DNA of 64,000 nt from Kosakonia oryzendophytica (GCF_900094925.1 NZ_FMAY01000004.1:1-64000), one strand, 5' to 3'; numbered from the stretch's first letter, positions 42,986 through 54,138 are shown. A program made the numbers and translations. Notes: generated by a model from the letters alone, not told the origin.

Positions 42986-44638
42986 ATGTTTTGTGTGCAA
43001 TGTGAACAAACCATCCGAACTCCGGCGGGAAATGGCTGTGCGTACGCGCAGGGGATGTGCGGCAAAACCGCAGAAACCTCCGACCTGCAGGATTTGCTGA
43101 TTGCCGCGTTACAAGGGCTCTCCGCCTGGGCCAGCAAAGCGCGTGAGTACGATCTGATTGACCATGAGATCGACAACTTCGCGCCACGCGCATTCTTCTC
43201 CACGCTGACCAACGTGAACTTCGACTCCACGCGCATTGTGGGTTATGCCCGCGAAGCAATTGCCAAACGTGAAGCGCTGAAAACCCTCTGCCTCTCTATT
43301 GATCCGCAGGCAAGTGTCGACAACCCGATGGCGTCCCTGCAACTGGTGAGCGACGATCTGGGCGAACTGCAACGCCAGGCCGCTGATTTCACACCGAACA
43401 AAGATAAAGCCACCATTGGCGAAAATATCCTCGGTCTGCGTCTGCTGTGCCTGTATGGTCTGAAAGGTGCTGCGGCGTATATGGAACACGCCCATGTACT
43501 GGGACAGTACGACAACGATATCTATGCGCGTTACCACAAAATTATGGCATGGCTTGGTACCTGGCCTGCTGATATGAACGCGCTGCTGGAATGTTCAATG
43601 GAAATCGGCCAGATGAACTTCAGCGTAATGCGTATTCTCGACGCGGGTGAAACCAGCATGTATGGTCACCCGACGCCAACCCAGGTGAATGTTAAAGCGG
43701 TAGCCGGTAAATGCGTACTGATTTCCGGTCATGACCTGAAAGATCTCTACAACCTGTTGCAACAAACCGAAGGTACCGGCGTTAACGTCTATACCCACGG
43801 TGAAATGCTGCCCGCCCATGGCTACCCGGAACTGCGCAAATTTAAGCATCTTGTGGGTAACTACGGCAGCGGCTGGCAGAATCAGCAGGTGGAATTTGCC
43901 CGCTTCCCTGGCCCTATCGTGATGACCTCCAACTGCATTATCGACCCGACCGTTGGCGCTTATGACGATCGTATCTGGACCCGCAGCATTGTCGGTTGGC
44001 CGGGTGTTAACCACCTGGAAGGCGACGATTTTGCCCCGGTGATCCGCCAGGCGCAGCAAATGGCCGGTTTCCCGTTCAGCGAAATCGAACACCTGATCAC
44101 CGTCGGTTTTGGTCGTCAGACGCTGCTCGGCGCCGTGGATTCCCTGATCGATCTGGTCAGCCGTGAAAAACTGCGTCATGTCTTCCTGGTAGGCGGTTGT
44201 GACGGTGCACGCGGCGAACGTAGCTACTTCACCGACTTCGCCACCCAGGTGCCGGACGACTGCCTGATCCTCACGCTGGCGTGCGGTAAATACCGCTTTA
44301 ACAAACTCGATTTTGGCAACATCGAAGGGCTGCCGCGTCTGATCGATGCTGGTCAGTGCAACGACGCCTACTCCGCAATTATTCTTGCAGTCACCCTGGC
44401 AGAAAAACTGGGCTGCGGCGTTAACGATTTACCGCTGTCGCTGGTGCTGTCATGGTTTGAACAGAAAGCGATTGTGATCCTGCTGACCCTGCTCTCCCTC
44501 GGCGTGACAAACATTGTCACCGGTCCAACAGCGCCGGGCTTCCTGACTCCGGATCTGCTGGCCGTGCTGAATGAGAAATTCGGTCTGCGCCAGGTGACGA
44601 CCGTCGAACAGGATATGCAGCAGTTGCTGAGCGCGTAA
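42986..44638 (+). CDS. hcp: Hybrid cluster protein (nitric oxide reductase / S-nitrosylase)
   Basis: Hcp handles nitric oxide under anaerobic conditions; reported activities include NO reduction and S-nitrosylation. The 550-residue protein has the N-terminal cluster cysteines C3, C6, C18 and C25. The C-terminal half carries the hybrid iron-sulphur-oxygen cluster ligands (around GYDDR/CGKYRFN and CNDAYSA). The ATG at 42986 has AAAGG at a good distance and gives the E. coli length; a GTG two codons earlier is possible. hcr follows after 10 bp. Confidence 0.97.
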   Translation: MFCVQCEQTIRTPAGNGCAYAQGMCGKTAETSDLQDLLIAALQGLSAWASKAREYDLIDHEIDNFAPRAFFSTLTNVNFDSTRIVGYAREAIAKREALKTLCLSIDPQASVDNPMASLQLVSDDLGELQRQAADFTPNKDKATIGENILGLRLLCLYGLKGAAAYMEHAHVLGQYDNDIYARYHKIMAWLGTWPADMNALLECSMEIGQMNFSVMRILDAGETSMYGHPTPTQVNVKAVAGKCVLISGHDLKDLYNLLQQTEGTGVNVYTHGEMLPAHGYPELRKFKHLVGNYGSGWQNQQVEFARFPGPIVMTSNCIIDPTVGAYDDRIWTRSIVGWPGVNHLEGDDFAPVIRQAQQMAGFPFSEIEHLITVGFGRQTLLGAVDSLIDLVSREKLRHVFLVGGCDGARGERSYFTDFATQVPDDCLILTLACGKYRFNKLDFGNIEGLPRLIDAGQCNDAYSAIILAVTLAEKLGCGVNDLPLSLVLSWFEQKAIVILLTLLSLGVTNIVTGPTAPGFLTPDLLAVLNEKFGLRQVTTVEQDMQQLLSA

Positions 44639-44648
44639 GGAGCAGATC

Positions 44649-45617
44649 ATGACCATGCCAACCCCTCAGTGCCCGTGGCGTATGCAGGTTCATCACATCC
44701 GGCAGGAAACGCCGGATGTCTGGACGTTGTCGCTGATGTGCCATGATTACTACCCGTACCGTGCCGGACAATACGCGCTGGTAAGTATTCGCAACAGCGC
44801 GGAAACGCTGCGTGCCTATACCCTTTCGTCCACGCCGGGCGTCAGCGAGTACATTACGCTGACCGTGCGTCGCATTGACGATGGCGCAGGCTCGCAGTGG
44901 CTAACGCGGGACGTAAAACGCGGCGATTATCTGTGGCTTTCCGCAGCGCAGGGGGAATTTACCTGCGATAACGAACCCAACGATAAGCTGTTGCTGCTGG
45001 CGGCAGGGTGCGGCGTGACGCCGATCATGTCCATGCGTCGCTGGCTGGCGAAATATCGCCCGCAGGCCGATGTGCAGGTGATCTTTAACGTTCGTTCGCC
45101 GGAAGATGTGATTTTTGCCGATGAATGGCGCGACTATCCGGTCACACTGGTGGCGGAAAATAACGCAACCGCCGGTTTTGCCGCTGGCCGTCTGAGCCGG
45201 GAACTGCTTAACGCTGTACCGGATTTGGCTGCGCGTACGGTGATGACCTGTGGCCCGGCACCGTATATGGACTGGGTAGAGAGTGAAGTGAAAGCGCTGG
45301 GTGTGACGCGTTTCTTTAAAGAGAAATTCTTTACGCCGGTAGCGGAAGCCGCCACCAGCGGGCTGAAATTCAGCAAGCTCTCGCCAATGAAAACGTTCTA
45401 TGCGCCAGTGGGCAGTTCGCTTCTTGAGGCATTGGAAAGCAACAAAATGCCGGTGGTGGCCGCCTGCCGCGCTGGCGTGTGCGGTTGCTGTAAAACGCAG
45501 GTGATTTCCGGGGAGTATACCGTCAGTAGCACCATGACGCTGACGGAACAGGAGATTGCCGACGGTTACGTACTGGCCTGTTCCTGCCACCCGCAAGGGG
45601 ATTTAGTGCTGGCGTAA
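44649..45617 (+). CDS. hcr: NADH oxidoreductase for Hcp
   Basis: Hcr passes electrons from NADH through FAD and a [2Fe-2S] cluster to Hcp. The 322-residue protein has an FAD-binding domain (RAYTLSSTPG), an NAD-binding domain (GCGVTPIMSMRRW, CGPAPYM), and a C-terminal plant-type ferredoxin domain with CRAGVCGCCKT and a later cysteine in CSCHPQ. It forms an operon with hcp; AAGGAGCAG precedes the ATG. Confidence 0.97.
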   Translation: MTMPTPQCPWRMQVHHIRQETPDVWTLSLMCHDYYPYRAGQYALVSIRNSAETLRAYTLSSTPGVSEYITLTVRRIDDGAGSQWLTRDVKRGDYLWLSAAQGEFTCDNEPNDKLLLLAAGCGVTPIMSMRRWLAKYRPQADVQVIFNVRSPEDVIFADEWRDYPVTLVAENNATAGFAAGRLSRELLNAVPDLAARTVMTCGPAPYMDWVESEVKALGVTRFFKEKFFTPVAEAATSGLKFSKLSPMKTFYAPVGSSLLEALESNKMPVVAACRAGVCGCCKTQVISGEYTVSSTMTLTEQEIADGYVLACSCHPQGDLVLA

Positions 45618-45631
45618 TACATTGGCAAAAC

Positions 45632-45663
45632 AAAACGCCCTTCATCATGAAGGGCGTTTTTTT
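45632..45663. terminator. Terminator between hcr and the DoxX gene
   Basis: The stem AAAACGCCCTTC (45632-45643) pairs with GAAGGGCGTTTT (45649-45660), followed by a T-run. It can serve both convergent genes. Confidence 0.9.
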
Positions 45664-45666
45664 ATC

Positions 45667-46095
45667 TTATTTCCAGGCGGGTGCCACGGAATAACGACCC
45701 GCGCCAACAAAGGCAATGACCAGCGCTGCCACAAAGAAGTAAACAATACTCTCAATCGCCCACGCGCCGGTTGAATCCAGCGTCCCGGTTTTACCGATGC
45801 CGACCAACAACCAGGCCACCACCATAGTGAACGCCAGCACCAACGCTGATGGACGGGTGAGCACGCCGAGAATAATCAAAATCGGACACAGCACTTCACC
45901 AATTAGCACGCCATAAGCGACAAATCCAGGCAGTCCCTTCGACACCAGCATACCGGCGATACCATCAATACCGCCGATTAACTTGTGCAGACCGTGGAAT
46001 AACATCAAGCCGCCTACCAGCAAGCGCAGTAATAACTTGCCAAAGTCCTCATGCGAAAACATATTATTAACTGAATTTAACAATGATTTAACCAT
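45667..46095 (-). CDS. DoxX-family inner-membrane protein
   Basis: A 142-residue membrane protein of the DoxX family with four hydrophobic spans; the first contains [14 protein letters not shown], a typical DoxX signature. Family members have been linked to redox and thiol stress, but the function of this one is unknown. It is divergent from poxB and convergent with hcr. It is absent at this place in K-12. The start at 46095 lacks a clear ribosome site; an alternative is MFSHEDFG at 46062. Confidence 0.85.
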   Translation of the reverse strand: MVKSLLNSVNNMFSHEDFGKLLLRLLVGGLMLFHGLHKLIGGIDGIAGMLVSKGLPGFVAYGVLIGEVLCPILIILGVLTRPSALVLAFTMVVAWLLVGIGKTGTLDSTGAWAIESIVYFFVAALVIAFVGAGRYSVAPAWK

Positions 46096-46206
46096 TTGAA
46101 ATGATTCCTGTTTTCATCGACCTTTGTCAGAGTATTCCGAAGTGTAACAAAAATAAACCCCTGTTTTATAAAAGCGCAGACGAATCCCACTCTCTCTTCT
46201 GTTCAT

Positions 46207-46224
46207 TGTCTAAGCTTGTAGACA
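46207..46224 (+). promoter_or_regulatory. Inverted repeat in the poxB leader
   Basis: TGTCTA (46207-46212) and TAGACA (46219-46224) form a perfect 6-bp inverted repeat about 24 bp before the poxB start. The segment CTAAGCTT resembles a sigma-S -10 element. Both readings are tentative. Confidence 0.3.
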
Positions 46225-46247
46225 AGATCACAAAAAGGAGCGGAATG

Positions 46248-47966
46248 ATGAAACAAACAGTGGCCGCTTACATCGCCAAAACGCTTGAACAGGCAGGTGT
46301 AAAACGCATTTGGGGCGTGACCGGGGATTCCCTCAACGGGCTAAGTGACAGCCTGAACCGGATGGGCACCATCGAATGGATGCCAACCCGCCATGAAGAA
46401 GTTGCCGCCTTTGCCGCCGGAGCAGAAGCGCAACTCACGGGCAAGCTGGCGGTGTGCGCAGGATCTTGCGGGCCAGGAAACCTGCATCTGATTAACGGCC
46501 TGTTCGACTGCCACCGCAACCATGTACCCGTGCTGGCGATTGCTGCCCATATTCCTTCCAGCGAAATCGGCAGCGGTTATTTCCAGGAAACCCATCCGCA
46601 GGAGCTGTTTCGCGAGTGTAGCCACTATTGCGAACTGGTTTCCACCCCGGAACAGATTCCGCAAGTACTGGCGATTGCACTGCGTAAAGCGGTGCTGAAC
46701 AAAGGCGTGTCGGTGATTGTACTGCCCGGGGATGTGGCCCTGAAACCCGCCCCGGAAACGGCGAGCAGCCACTGGTATAGCGCACCGCAGCCGATCGTGA
46801 CGCCAACGATTGAGGAACTGCAAAAACTGGCGCAACTGTTGCGCTACTCCAGCAACATTGCGTTGATGTGCGGTAGCGGCTGCGCCGGTGCGCACAAAGA
46901 GTTACTGGCTTTCGCCGGTAAGCTGAATGCGCCTATTGTGCATGCCATGCGCGGCAAAGAGCATGTGGAATATGACAACCCCTACGACGTTGGCATGACC
47001 GGTTTAATCGGTTTTTCGTCTGGCTTCCACACCATGATGAATGCCGATACCCTGGTGCTTCTCGGTACGCAATTCCCCTACCGCGCCTTCTACCCGACCG
47101 ATGCGAAAATCATCCAGATCGACATCAATCCCGCCAGTATCGGGGCACACAGTAAAGTGGATATGGCACTGGTGGGTGATATCAAAGCCACCCTGGCCGC
47201 GCTGCTACCGCTGCTGGAGGCGAAAACCGATCGCCGCTTCCTGGATAAAGCGCTGGAAGATTACCGCGACGCTCGTAAGGGGCTGGATGAGCTGGCAAAA
47301 CCGAGCGATAAAGCCATTCACCCGCAGTACCTGGCGCAGCAAATTAGCCATTTCGCCGCCGAGGACGCCATTTTTACCTGCGATGTCGGCACGCCCACCG
47401 TGTGGGCAGCCCGCTATCTGAAAATGAACGGCAAACGGCGGCTGATTGGCTCATTCAACCACGGCTCAATGGCGAATGCGATGCCACAAGCGCTGGGTGC
47501 CAAAGCCACGCTGCCGGACCGGCAAGTGGTTGCGCTGTGCGGCGATGGCGGATTCAGCATGCTGATGGGAGATTTCCTCTCTGTGGTGCAAATGAAACTG
47601 CCGCTGAAAATTATCGTCTTTAACAACAGTGTCCTTGGTTTTGTGGCGATGGAGATGAAAGCGGGCGGTTACCTGACCGATGGCACTGACCTGCATGACA
47701 CCAACTTTGCCCGTATAGCCGAGGCTTGCGGAATCACCGGTATTCGTGTGGAAAAATCTGCAGACGTGAACGACGCGCTGCAACGCGCATTCGCTATTGA
47801 TGGTCCGGTATTGGTGGATGTCACGGTCGCAAAAGAGGAGCTGGCTATCCCGCCGCAAATTAAGCTGGAGCAGGCGAAAGGCTTTAGCCTGTATATGATG
47901 CGCGCTATTATTAGCGGGCGCGGTGATGAGGTTATCGAGCTGGCGAAAACCAACTGGCTCAGGTAA
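46248..47966 (+). CDS. poxB: Pyruvate dehydrogenase (quinone) / pyruvate oxidase
   Basis: PoxB oxidises pyruvate to acetate and CO2, passing electrons to ubiquinone at the membrane, mainly in stationary phase. The 572-residue protein has three domains: the PYR domain with the catalytic glutamate in RHEEVAAF, the FAD domain, and the PP domain with the ThDP motif beginning GDGGFSM and ending NNS. The C-terminal lipid-binding helix ([12 protein letters not shown]) is present. I chose the second of two adjacent ATGs, as in E. coli, with AAGGAG upstream. ltaE follows after 37 bp. Confidence 0.97.
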   Translation: MKQTVAAYIAKTLEQAGVKRIWGVTGDSLNGLSDSLNRMGTIEWMPTRHEEVAAFAAGAEAQLTGKLAVCAGSCGPGNLHLINGLFDCHRNHVPVLAIAAHIPSSEIGSGYFQETHPQELFRECSHYCELVSTPEQIPQVLAIALRKAVLNKGVSVIVLPGDVALKPAPETASSHWYSAPQPIVTPTIEELQKLAQLLRYSSNIALMCGSGCAGAHKELLAFAGKLNAPIVHAMRGKEHVEYDNPYDVGMTGLIGFSSGFHTMMNADTLVLLGTQFPYRAFYPTDAKIIQIDINPASIGAHSKVDMALVGDIKATLAALLPLLEAKTDRRFLDKALEDYRDARKGLDELAKPSDKAIHPQYLAQQISHFAAEDAIFTCDVGTPTVWAARYLKMNGKRRLIGSFNHGSMANAMPQALGAKATLPDRQVVALCGDGGFSMLMGDFLSVVQMKLPLKIIVFNNSVLGFVAMEMKAGGYLTDGTDLHDTNFARIAEACGITGIRVEKSADVNDALQRAFAIDGPVLVDVTVAKEELAIPPQIKLEQAKGFSLYMMRAIISGRGDEVIELAKTNWLR

Positions 47967-48003
47967 AACAGGAGCATAACCCATCGCAAGACAAGGAAAT
48001 GCC

Positions 48004-49005
48004 GTGATTGATTTACGCAGTGATACCGTAACCCGCCCGGGGCGCGCCATGCTGGAGCAGATGATGGCCGCCCCGGTCGGGGACGACGTTTACGGGGACG
48101 ACCCGACGGTGAACGAACTGCAACGCTATGCCGCCAGTCTCAGCGGCAAAGAAGCCGCGCTGTTCCTGCCAACCGGCACGCAAGCCAACCTGGTCGCCCT
48201 GCTCAGCCACTGCGAACGCGGCGAAGAGTATATCGTCGGTCAGGGCGCGCATAATTATCTCTACGAAGCGGGCGGCGCAGCCGTGCTGGGCAGTATTCAG
48301 CCGCAGCCGATTGACGCCGCGGCTGACGGCACACTGCCGCTGGACAAAGTCGCCGCCAAAATCAAAGCGGATGACATTCATTTCGCCCGCAGCAAATTAC
48401 TCAGTCTGGAAAACACCCACAACGGGAAAGTACTGCCGCGCGACTACCTGAAACAGGCGTGGGAATTTACCCGCGAGCGCAGGCTGGCACTGCATGTTGA
48501 CGGCGCGCGCATCTTTAATGCACTGGTGGAGTATGGCTGCGAACTCAACGAGATCGCGCAATATTGCGACTCGTTCACCATTTGCCTGTCAAAAGGCCTC
48601 GGCGCGCCGGTTGGCTCGCTGCTGATCGGCGACCGGGCCTATATTGCCCGCGCCAACCGCTGGCGCAAAATGACCGGCGGCGGCATGCGTCAGGCCGGTA
48701 TTCTGGCGGCGGCGGGTCTGTATGCGTTGCAGAACAATGTCGCACGTCTGAAAGAGGATCATGACAATGCCGCCTGGCTTGCAGCCCAACTGCGCGATAT
48801 TGGCGCCGATGTGATACGCCACGATACCAATATGCTGTTTGTCCGCGTCGGTGAGGCGCAAGCCACCGCGCTGGGGGCGTTCATGCGCGATCGCGATGTC
48901 CTGATTAACGCCTCTGCGGTGGTGCGTCTGGTCACCCATCTTGATGTTAATCGTCAACAACTGACGGACGTTGTTCATCACTGGCAGGCTTTTTTACAAC
49001 GCTAA
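48004..49005 (+). CDS. ltaE: Low-specificity L-threonine aldolase
   Basis: LtaE splits L-threonine and L-allo-threonine to glycine and acetaldehyde using PLP. The 333-residue protein carries the PLP lysine Lys197 in [11 protein letters not shown]. The start is GTG at 48004, giving the [12 protein letters not shown]-terminus. It follows poxB and is followed by ybjT only 10 bp away, so poxB-ltaE-ybjT probably form a transcript. Confidence 0.97.
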   Translation: MIDLRSDTVTRPGRAMLEQMMAAPVGDDVYGDDPTVNELQRYAASLSGKEAALFLPTGTQANLVALLSHCERGEEYIVGQGAHNYLYEAGGAAVLGSIQPQPIDAAADGTLPLDKVAAKIKADDIHFARSKLLSLENTHNGKVLPRDYLKQAWEFTRERRLALHVDGARIFNALVEYGCELNEIAQYCDSFTICLSKGLGAPVGSLLIGDRAYIARANRWRKMTGGGMRQAGILAAAGLYALQNNVARLKEDHDNAAWLAAQLRDIGADVIRHDTNMLFVRVGEAQATALGAFMRDRDVLINASAVVRLVTHLDVNRQQLTDVVHHWQAFLQR

Positions 49006-49015
49006 GGAGCAGGAT

Positions 49016-50452
49016 GTGGCGCAGCGGATCCTGGTGCTCGGGGCCAGTGGCTATATTGGACAACGGCTGGTCACCGCACTCAGCCAGCAAGGCCATCAGG
49101 TGAAAGCCGCTGCGCGGCGGTTACCCCGACTGCAAAAGCAGGGGCTGCCGGGGGTGAGTTTCCACACCGTCGATTTGTACTGGCCGCAGGATCTCCCCGC
49201 CCTCTTGCAGAATGTTGATACGCTCTACTACCTGGTGCACAGCATGGGCGAGCGCGGTGATTTCGTGGCCCATGAGCGGCAAATTGCGCTCAATGTGCGT
49301 GACGCCTTGCGGGAAACGCCGGTTAAGCAAGTGATCTTCCTCAGCTCACTGCAAGCCAGAGAAACAACCGATTCCGACCACCTGCTGGCGCGACAATGTA
49401 CCGGCGATCTGCTACGCACGGCGGGCGTACCGGTGACGGAACTACGCGCCGGGATTATCGTTGGCGCGGGTTCTGCGGCGTTTGAAGTGATGCGCGATAT
49501 GGTCTTTAACCTGCCGGTACTGACGCCGCCGCGCTGGGTTCGCTCACGCACCACGCCGATCGCGCTGGAAAATTTAATGCACTATCTGCTGGCGTTGCTG
49601 GAGCATCCTGCTGACGAGCACCGCGTGTTTGAAGCCGCCGGGCCCGAGGTACTCAGTTACCAGCAGCAGTTCGCTCACTTTATGGCCGTCAGCGGCGTGC
49701 ACCGCCCGCTGATCCCGGTGCCGTTGCCGACGAGGTTCATTTCAGTCTGGTTCTTACATCTGATCACCTCTGTACCACCGACGATTGCCAGCGCGCTGAT
49801 TCAGGGCTTAAAGCACGACTTGTTGGCGGACGATAGCGCATTACGTCGCCTGATCCCACAAACGCTCATCCCGTTTGACGACGCCGTACGGCACACGTTG
49901 CAGGAAGAAGAAAAACTGGTGAACTCCAGCGACTGGGGCTACGACCCGCAGGCATTTTCCCGCTGGCGTCCGCAATATGGTTATTACCCAAAGCAGGCGG
50001 GTTTTACGGTGAAAACCTCCGCCAGCCTGGGCGCTCTCTGGGAAGTGGTCAACCGTATTGGCGGTAAAGAGCGCTACTTCTTTGGCAATCTGCTGTGGCA
50101 AACCCGCGCCGCGCTGGATCATCTGATCGGTCATAAACTGCCGCGAGGTCGCCCTGAACGGGCAATGTTGCAAACAGGCGATGCAGTGGATAGCTGGAAG
50201 GTGATCATCGTGGAGCCGGAAGAACAGCTTACCTTGCTGTTTGGTATGAAAGCGCCGGGCCTTGGGCGGCTCAGTTTTACGCTGACCGATAATGGCGATC
50301 ACCGTCTGCTGGATGTGCGCGCCTGGTGGCATCCGCACGGCATGCCGGGCTTGTGTTACTGGTTGTTAATGTTCCCGGCGCACTTGTTCATTTTTCGTGG
50401 CATGGCGCAAAAAATTGCCCGGCTGGCAGAACAAAATAGAGAAAAAGTCTGA
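49016..50452 (+). CDS. ybjT: NAD(P)-binding DUF2867 protein YbjT
   Basis: A two-part protein of unknown reaction. The N-terminal half is an atypical SDR/NmrA-like Rossmann domain ([15 protein letters not shown] at the start). The C-terminal part is DUF2867. The start is a GTG at 49016 with AAGGAG 8 nt upstream; it gives 478 residues against 476 in K-12. It follows ltaE closely. ybjS, also an SDR-type protein, lies downstream but in a separate unit. Confidence 0.93.
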   Translation: MAQRILVLGASGYIGQRLVTALSQQGHQVKAAARRLPRLQKQGLPGVSFHTVDLYWPQDLPALLQNVDTLYYLVHSMGERGDFVAHERQIALNVRDALRETPVKQVIFLSSLQARETTDSDHLLARQCTGDLLRTAGVPVTELRAGIIVGAGSAAFEVMRDMVFNLPVLTPPRWVRSRTTPIALENLMHYLLALLEHPADEHRVFEAAGPEVLSYQQQFAHFMAVSGVHRPLIPVPLPTRFISVWFLHLITSVPPTIASALIQGLKHDLLADDSALRRLIPQTLIPFDDAVRHTLQEEEKLVNSSDWGYDPQAFSRWRPQYGYYPKQAGFTVKTSASLGALWEVVNRIGGKERYFFGNLLWQTRAALDHLIGHKLPRGRPERAMLQTGDAVDSWKVIIVEPEEQLTLLFGMKAPGLGRLSFTLTDNGDHRLLDVRAWWHPHGMPGLCYWLLMFPAHLFIFRGMAQKIARLAEQNREKV

Positions 50453-50546
50453 CCTTGACCGTTTTTCTTTCATCAATCCCATTGCATAGCGGCGTAATTC
50501 ACGGAAGAATGCGCGCGGTGAAAGCTATTCAAAACAGTGGATTGAT

Positions 50547-51560
50547 ATGAAGGTTCTGGTCACGGGCGCAACCAGCGGTTTAGGCCGAAACGCGGTCGAA
50601 TATCTGCGGCAAAAAGGCATCGCTGTCCGGGCGACAGGCCGCAATGAAGCCATGGGCAAATTGCTCAGTAAAATGGGCGCAGAATTTGTGCATGCGGATT
50701 TGACCGAGCTGGTCTCCTCGCAAGCCAAAGTAATGCTGGCGGATATTGACACGCTGTGGCACTGCTCCAGCTTCACTTCGCCGTGGGGCACCCAGGAAGC
50801 CTTCGATTTAGCCAACGTACGCGCAACCCGACGTCTGGGTGAGTGGGCGGTGGCCTGGGGCGTGCGCAACTTTGTGCATATCTCCTCTCCTTCACTCTAT
50901 TTTGATTACCATCATCACCGGGATATCGATGAAACATTCCGCCCGGCTCGCTTTGCGAACGAATTCGCACGCAGTAAAGCCGCCGGAGAGCAGGTTATCG
51001 ATTTGCTGGCGCAGGCCAACCCCAACACACGTTTTACCATTCTGCGCCCGCAGAGCCTGTTTGGGCCGCACGATAAAGTATTTATCCCGCGTCTGGCGCA
51101 GATGATGCACCACTATCGCAGCGTGTTACTGCCGCGCGGCGGCGATGCGCTGGTGGACATGACCTATTACGAAAACGCCGTACATGCGATGTGGCTGGCC
51201 AGCCAGCCAGGTTGCGATACGCTGCCATCGGGCCGCGCCTACAACATCACCAATGGCGAGCCACGCTCGTTGCGCAGCATCGTGCAGAAACTGATCGATG
51301 AGCTGAATATTCACTGTCGTATCCGCTCAGTGCCCTACGCCATGCTCGACATGGTGGCGCGCAGTATGGAGCGTTTTGGCGATAAACGCGCAAAAGAGCC
51401 GGCGTTTACCCACTATGGCGTGTCGAAACTGAATTTTGATTTCACACTGGATATCTCCCGCGCGCAGCAGGAGCTGGGGTATACGCCGATTGTGACGCTG
51501 GATGAAGGCATCGAACGCACGGCGTACTGGTTAAAAGATCACGGGAAACTGCACCACTGA
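50547..51560 (+). CDS. ybjS: Extended SDR-family NAD(P)-dependent protein YbjS
   Basis: A 337-residue protein related to NAD-dependent epimerases and dehydratases. The nucleotide motif [13 protein letters not shown] is at the N-terminus; the usual catalytic YxxxK is not evident, with FARSKAAGE in its place. The substrate is unknown. It is convergent with the WG-repeat gene, with 5 bp between the stops. Confidence 0.93.
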   Translation: MKVLVTGATSGLGRNAVEYLRQKGIAVRATGRNEAMGKLLSKMGAEFVHADLTELVSSQAKVMLADIDTLWHCSSFTSPWGTQEAFDLANVRATRRLGEWAVAWGVRNFVHISSPSLYFDYHHHRDIDETFRPARFANEFARSKAAGEQVIDLLAQANPNTRFTILRPQSLFGPHDKVFIPRLAQMMHHYRSVLLPRGGDALVDMTYYENAVHAMWLASQPGCDTLPSGRAYNITNGEPRSLRSIVQKLIDELNIHCRIRSVPYAMLDMVARSMERFGDKRAKEPAFTHYGVSKLNFDFTLDISRAQQELGYTPIVTLDEGIERTAYWLKDHGKLHH

Positions 51561-51565
51561 TATCC

Positions 51566-52126
51566 TCAGAACGGTGCAGATTTAACCTCTGAAACACGTT
51601 TCCCGGTTTTATCGATATAAAACCACTCGCCCCCAACCAGCGCGACATGTTCACCATCACGCTGCGTTTTGCAGCCGTTACATACCAGCGCTTTCCCTTC
51701 TTTGAACTGCCCGGCGTAATCGAACTGCGGCGCGATGCGATTGCGGAATGCATAGTCCCAGAAACCTATTTTTCCGTTTTGCCGTGAGCGCACCAGGCCT
51801 TCCACATACCAGTCCGGACCATTATCAAAATGGATAACCGACAAGTAACTGTCCGGCGCATGCACATAGTAATCACCGTCCTGCAAGCCGGCATCACGGG
51901 CATATTCATACACCCCCACCCACAAGGTACCCTCTACGTCCCGGCTTTTGGTAAATAATTCAGGCAGGAAGAATAACTTGCCCTCCTTCACTTCCATGCA
52001 TTTTTTTAACTGCTCTACATTGTCTGTTTTTTTATCCCAGTATGAGCAGCCATACACGGGCTTTAACGCGGCGTGGGCAGCAGAAGCCACCATCAGCAGC
52101 ACACCTGCAATGATGCGAAACACCAT
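51566..52126 (-). CDS. Secreted WG-repeat-like protein
   Basis: A small exported protein of unknown function, not part of the K-12 gene order here. From the ATG at 52126 it has 186 residues. The first 19 form a Sec signal peptide ending SAAHA. The mature part has aromatic-rich segments typical of WG/beta-strand repeats, such as GKIGFWDYAFRNRIAPQF followed by FKEGKALV and later FYIDKTGKRV. Four cysteines (two early, and a CNGC pair) could form periplasmic disulphides. An alternative start lies at 52144. amiD ends 35 bp upstream on the same strand, so it may be read through from amiD. Confidence 0.75.
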   Translation of the reverse strand: MVFRIIAGVLLMVASAAHAALKPVYGCSYWDKKTDNVEQLKKCMEVKEGKLFFLPELFTKSRDVEGTLWVGVYEYARDAGLQDGDYYVHAPDSYLSVIHFDNGPDWYVEGLVRSRQNGKIGFWDYAFRNRIAPQFDYAGQFKEGKALVCNGCKTQRDGEHVALVGGEWFYIDKTGKRVSEVKSAPF

Positions 52127-52160
52127 GTCCAAAGACCTCGTCATAAAAATTCTGCGACGG

Positions 52161-52991
52161 TTAACCCGCCTGACCATATTTTTCCAGTAACGCCTCGGCG
52201 ATTGCCAGGCTACCGGCATCGGCAACCCCGTTCCACAATTCGGGGCGGAAATGCATCTGAAACGCCATGATCACTCTTTTTTGTTGTGCGGGCGTCATCT
52301 GTGGTTTGACGTCATACCCATAGCGCGCCAGTAAATCAAGCAATGACGCAGTATCTACAGCTTCATACGGTGAACGGCCATTGAGATAAAATGCCACCCT
52401 GCTGGCATCCGGCCAGGCGCCAATCCCCTTAGCGGCAAGAGCCCGCCACGGAAACAGCGGGCCGGGGTCATCTTTGCGCTGTGGAGCGATATCCGCATGC
52501 GCCACGACATTTTGCGGTGCAATGTCGTACCGTTTGATAATATCTTTTACCAGCGGAATCAACGCATTAATTTGCGCTGGCGCAAAAGGTGTAAATTGTT
52601 TTCCCTGCGCTGTGTTTTGCCAGCCCCGGTTTTCCAGCTCAATGCCGATCGAGGTATCATTAATGCGCGTTGCGCCGCGCCAGAAGCTGACACCCGCGTG
52701 CCAGGCCAGATCCGTTTCCGGCACTAGTTGCCAGATGCGTGGTTTGCCGCCGTGCATCGGCGGGTTTGCAGGGATCAAATAGTGTGAACTCACCTGTTTA
52801 TCGGTTAACGTCGCCAACGACACATCGAAATCATCCGCCGTGTAGTGGATCACCAGCACTTTTACCCGCGGGTACGCCGCCTGTGCCTGACGCCGGGTAT
52901 CTAACTGATAACCGTCTTTATCAATAATGCCTTTTTCACTGACGCAACCCACAAGCAGCAGCGCCAGTAGCAATAGCCAACGTCTGTTCAT
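52161..52991 (-). CDS. amiD: Outer-membrane N-acetylmuramoyl-L-alanine amidase AmiD
   Basis: AmiD is a lipoprotein zinc amidase that cleaves the MurNAc-L-Ala bond of peptidoglycan, including anhydro-muropeptides. The lipobox LLVGC has Cys16. The amidase_2 domain keeps His49 in VLVIHYTADD and the later zinc and catalytic residues in AHADIAPQRKDDPG. A C-terminal peptidoglycan-binding domain follows (about 195-276). The 276 residues equal the E. coli length. Its ATG overlaps the ybjQ stop by one base (TAATG), which indicates coupling. Confidence 0.96.
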   Translation of the reverse strand: MNRRWLLLLALLLVGCVSEKGIIDKDGYQLDTRRQAQAAYPRVKVLVIHYTADDFDVSLATLTDKQVSSHYLIPANPPMHGGKPRIWQLVPETDLAWHAGVSFWRGATRINDTSIGIELENRGWQNTAQGKQFTPFAPAQINALIPLVKDIIKRYDIAPQNVVAHADIAPQRKDDPGPLFPWRALAAKGIGAWPDASRVAFYLNGRSPYEAVDTASLLDLLARYGYDVKPQMTPAQQKRVIMAFQMHFRPELWNGVADAGSLAIAEALLEKYGQAG

Positions 52992-53311
52992 TAGCGTGTC
53001 TTAACCGCCGTACCGCTGACGCTGACCATCAGCATACTGCCATCCTTACCGACGGTTTCATAATCGATATCAATACCCACGACCGCGTTCGCCCCCAGCG
53101 CTTTTGCCTGCTCACCCAGTTCGTGAAAAGCGATTTCTCGCGCTTTACGCAGCTCTTTTTCGTACGAACCGGCACGCCCGCCAACAATGTCGCGGATCCC
53201 GGCGAAGAAATCGCGAAAAATATTCGCCCCGAGAATGGCTTCGCCGGTCACCACACCGCAATACTCAACAATCGGCTGCCCTTCCAATGTCGGCGTTGTA
53301 GAAAATTGCAT
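52991..53311 (-). CDS. ybjQ: UPF0145/DUF74 protein YbjQ
   Basis: A 106-residue protein of the widespread YbjQ (UPF0145) family, predicted to form a pentamer; function unknown. The conserved block [17 protein letters not shown] and the C-terminal [13 protein letters not shown] are intact. AAAAGGAG lies upstream of the ATG. It is the first gene of a likely ybjQ-amiD operon and is divergent from ybjP. Confidence 0.94.
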   Translation of the reverse strand: MQFSTTPTLEGQPIVEYCGVVTGEAILGANIFRDFFAGIRDIVGGRAGSYEKELRKAREIAFHELGEQAKALGANAVVGIDIDYETVGKDGSMLMVSVSGTAVKTR

Positions 53312-53413
53312 CGGTTTCTCCTTTTAGCGTTCAATGCGTTACCTCCCACATTATCAGATCAATACACTATTCTTGAAAGGTCGTGACATCTGAAGAGAAA
53401 TAAGGAAATCATC

Positions 53414-53929
53414 ATGCGCTACTCAGTTTTGACTCTTGTTATGCCCTGCGCGCTGCTGCTCAGCGCTTGCACCACCGTCACACCTGCATTTAAGGATATC
53501 GGCGCACGCAGCGGCCCGTGTGTGGAAGGCGGACCGGACAGCGTGGCGCAGCAATTTTACGACTATCGTATTGCCCACCCCAACAGCAACCTTGAGGCCC
53601 TGCGTCCTTATTTGAGCGATAGCCTGGCAAAAGCGTTAACCGATGCCAGCCGCGATTCACATCGCGCTACGCTGCTGAAAGCCGATCCCTTCTCCAGCAG
53701 TGCCGCGGCGCCGTCAGATGCGGATGTCGCCAGCGCTTCCACCATTCCCAATACTGATGCACGGAATATTCCCCTGCGTGTGAAACTGAGTCAGGGAAGC
53801 CAGAGCTGGCAGGATGAAGTGCTGATGATCCGTGAGGGGCAATGCTGGGCGGTAGACGACGTGCGTTATCTTGGTGCGGCAGTGCATGCACCATCCGGTA
53901 CGCTGCGCCAGTCGTTGGCACACCCGTAA
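53414..53929 (+). CDS. ybjP: Lipoprotein YbjP
   Basis: A 171-residue lipoprotein with a signal ending in LLSAC (Cys19). The mature part looks like a DUF3828 family fold, with YDYRIAHPNSNLEALRPYLSD near its start. In E. coli, YbjP has been seen as a partner of TolC-containing complexes; I cannot judge that from sequence. AAATAAGGAA precedes the ATG. It lies between ybjQ and the art operon. Confidence 0.92.
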   Translation: MRYSVLTLVMPCALLLSACTTVTPAFKDIGARSGPCVEGGPDSVAQQFYDYRIAHPNSNLEALRPYLSDSLAKALTDASRDSHRATLLKADPFSSSAAAPSDADVASASTIPNTDARNIPLRVKLSQGSQSWQDEVLMIREGQCWAVDDVRYLGAAVHAPSGTLRQSLAHP

Positions 53930-54056
53930 CGGTTTCGGTAATGAATAATTAATCCCCGTAAATTGTCTGGCATTCCGCGGTGAATGCCGACATTTATGCC
54001 TGGTTCCCTCCCGCTCCGGTATTTTGTGCTAACTTTATGTAAGAACCTGGTTTATT

Positions 54057-54095
54057 TTTAAGTTTTAACGCACAAATATTGCATAACTATTCTGT
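54057..54095 (+). promoter_or_regulatory. Possible ArgR operator (paired ARG boxes) upstream of artP
   Basis: Box 2 (54078-54095) reads ATTGCATAACTATTCTGT, close to the consensus wnTGAATwwwwATTCAnw. A weaker box 1 (54057-54074) lies 3 bp upstream, the spacing normal for ArgR. The gene-free stretch before it also holds a 7-bp hairpin (53969-53988), probably past the ybjP 3' end. Confidence 0.45.
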
Positions 54096-54138
54096 CAACG
54101 TTACTATTTGCGGCCTCAATTGCTATCAGACTGCTTCG

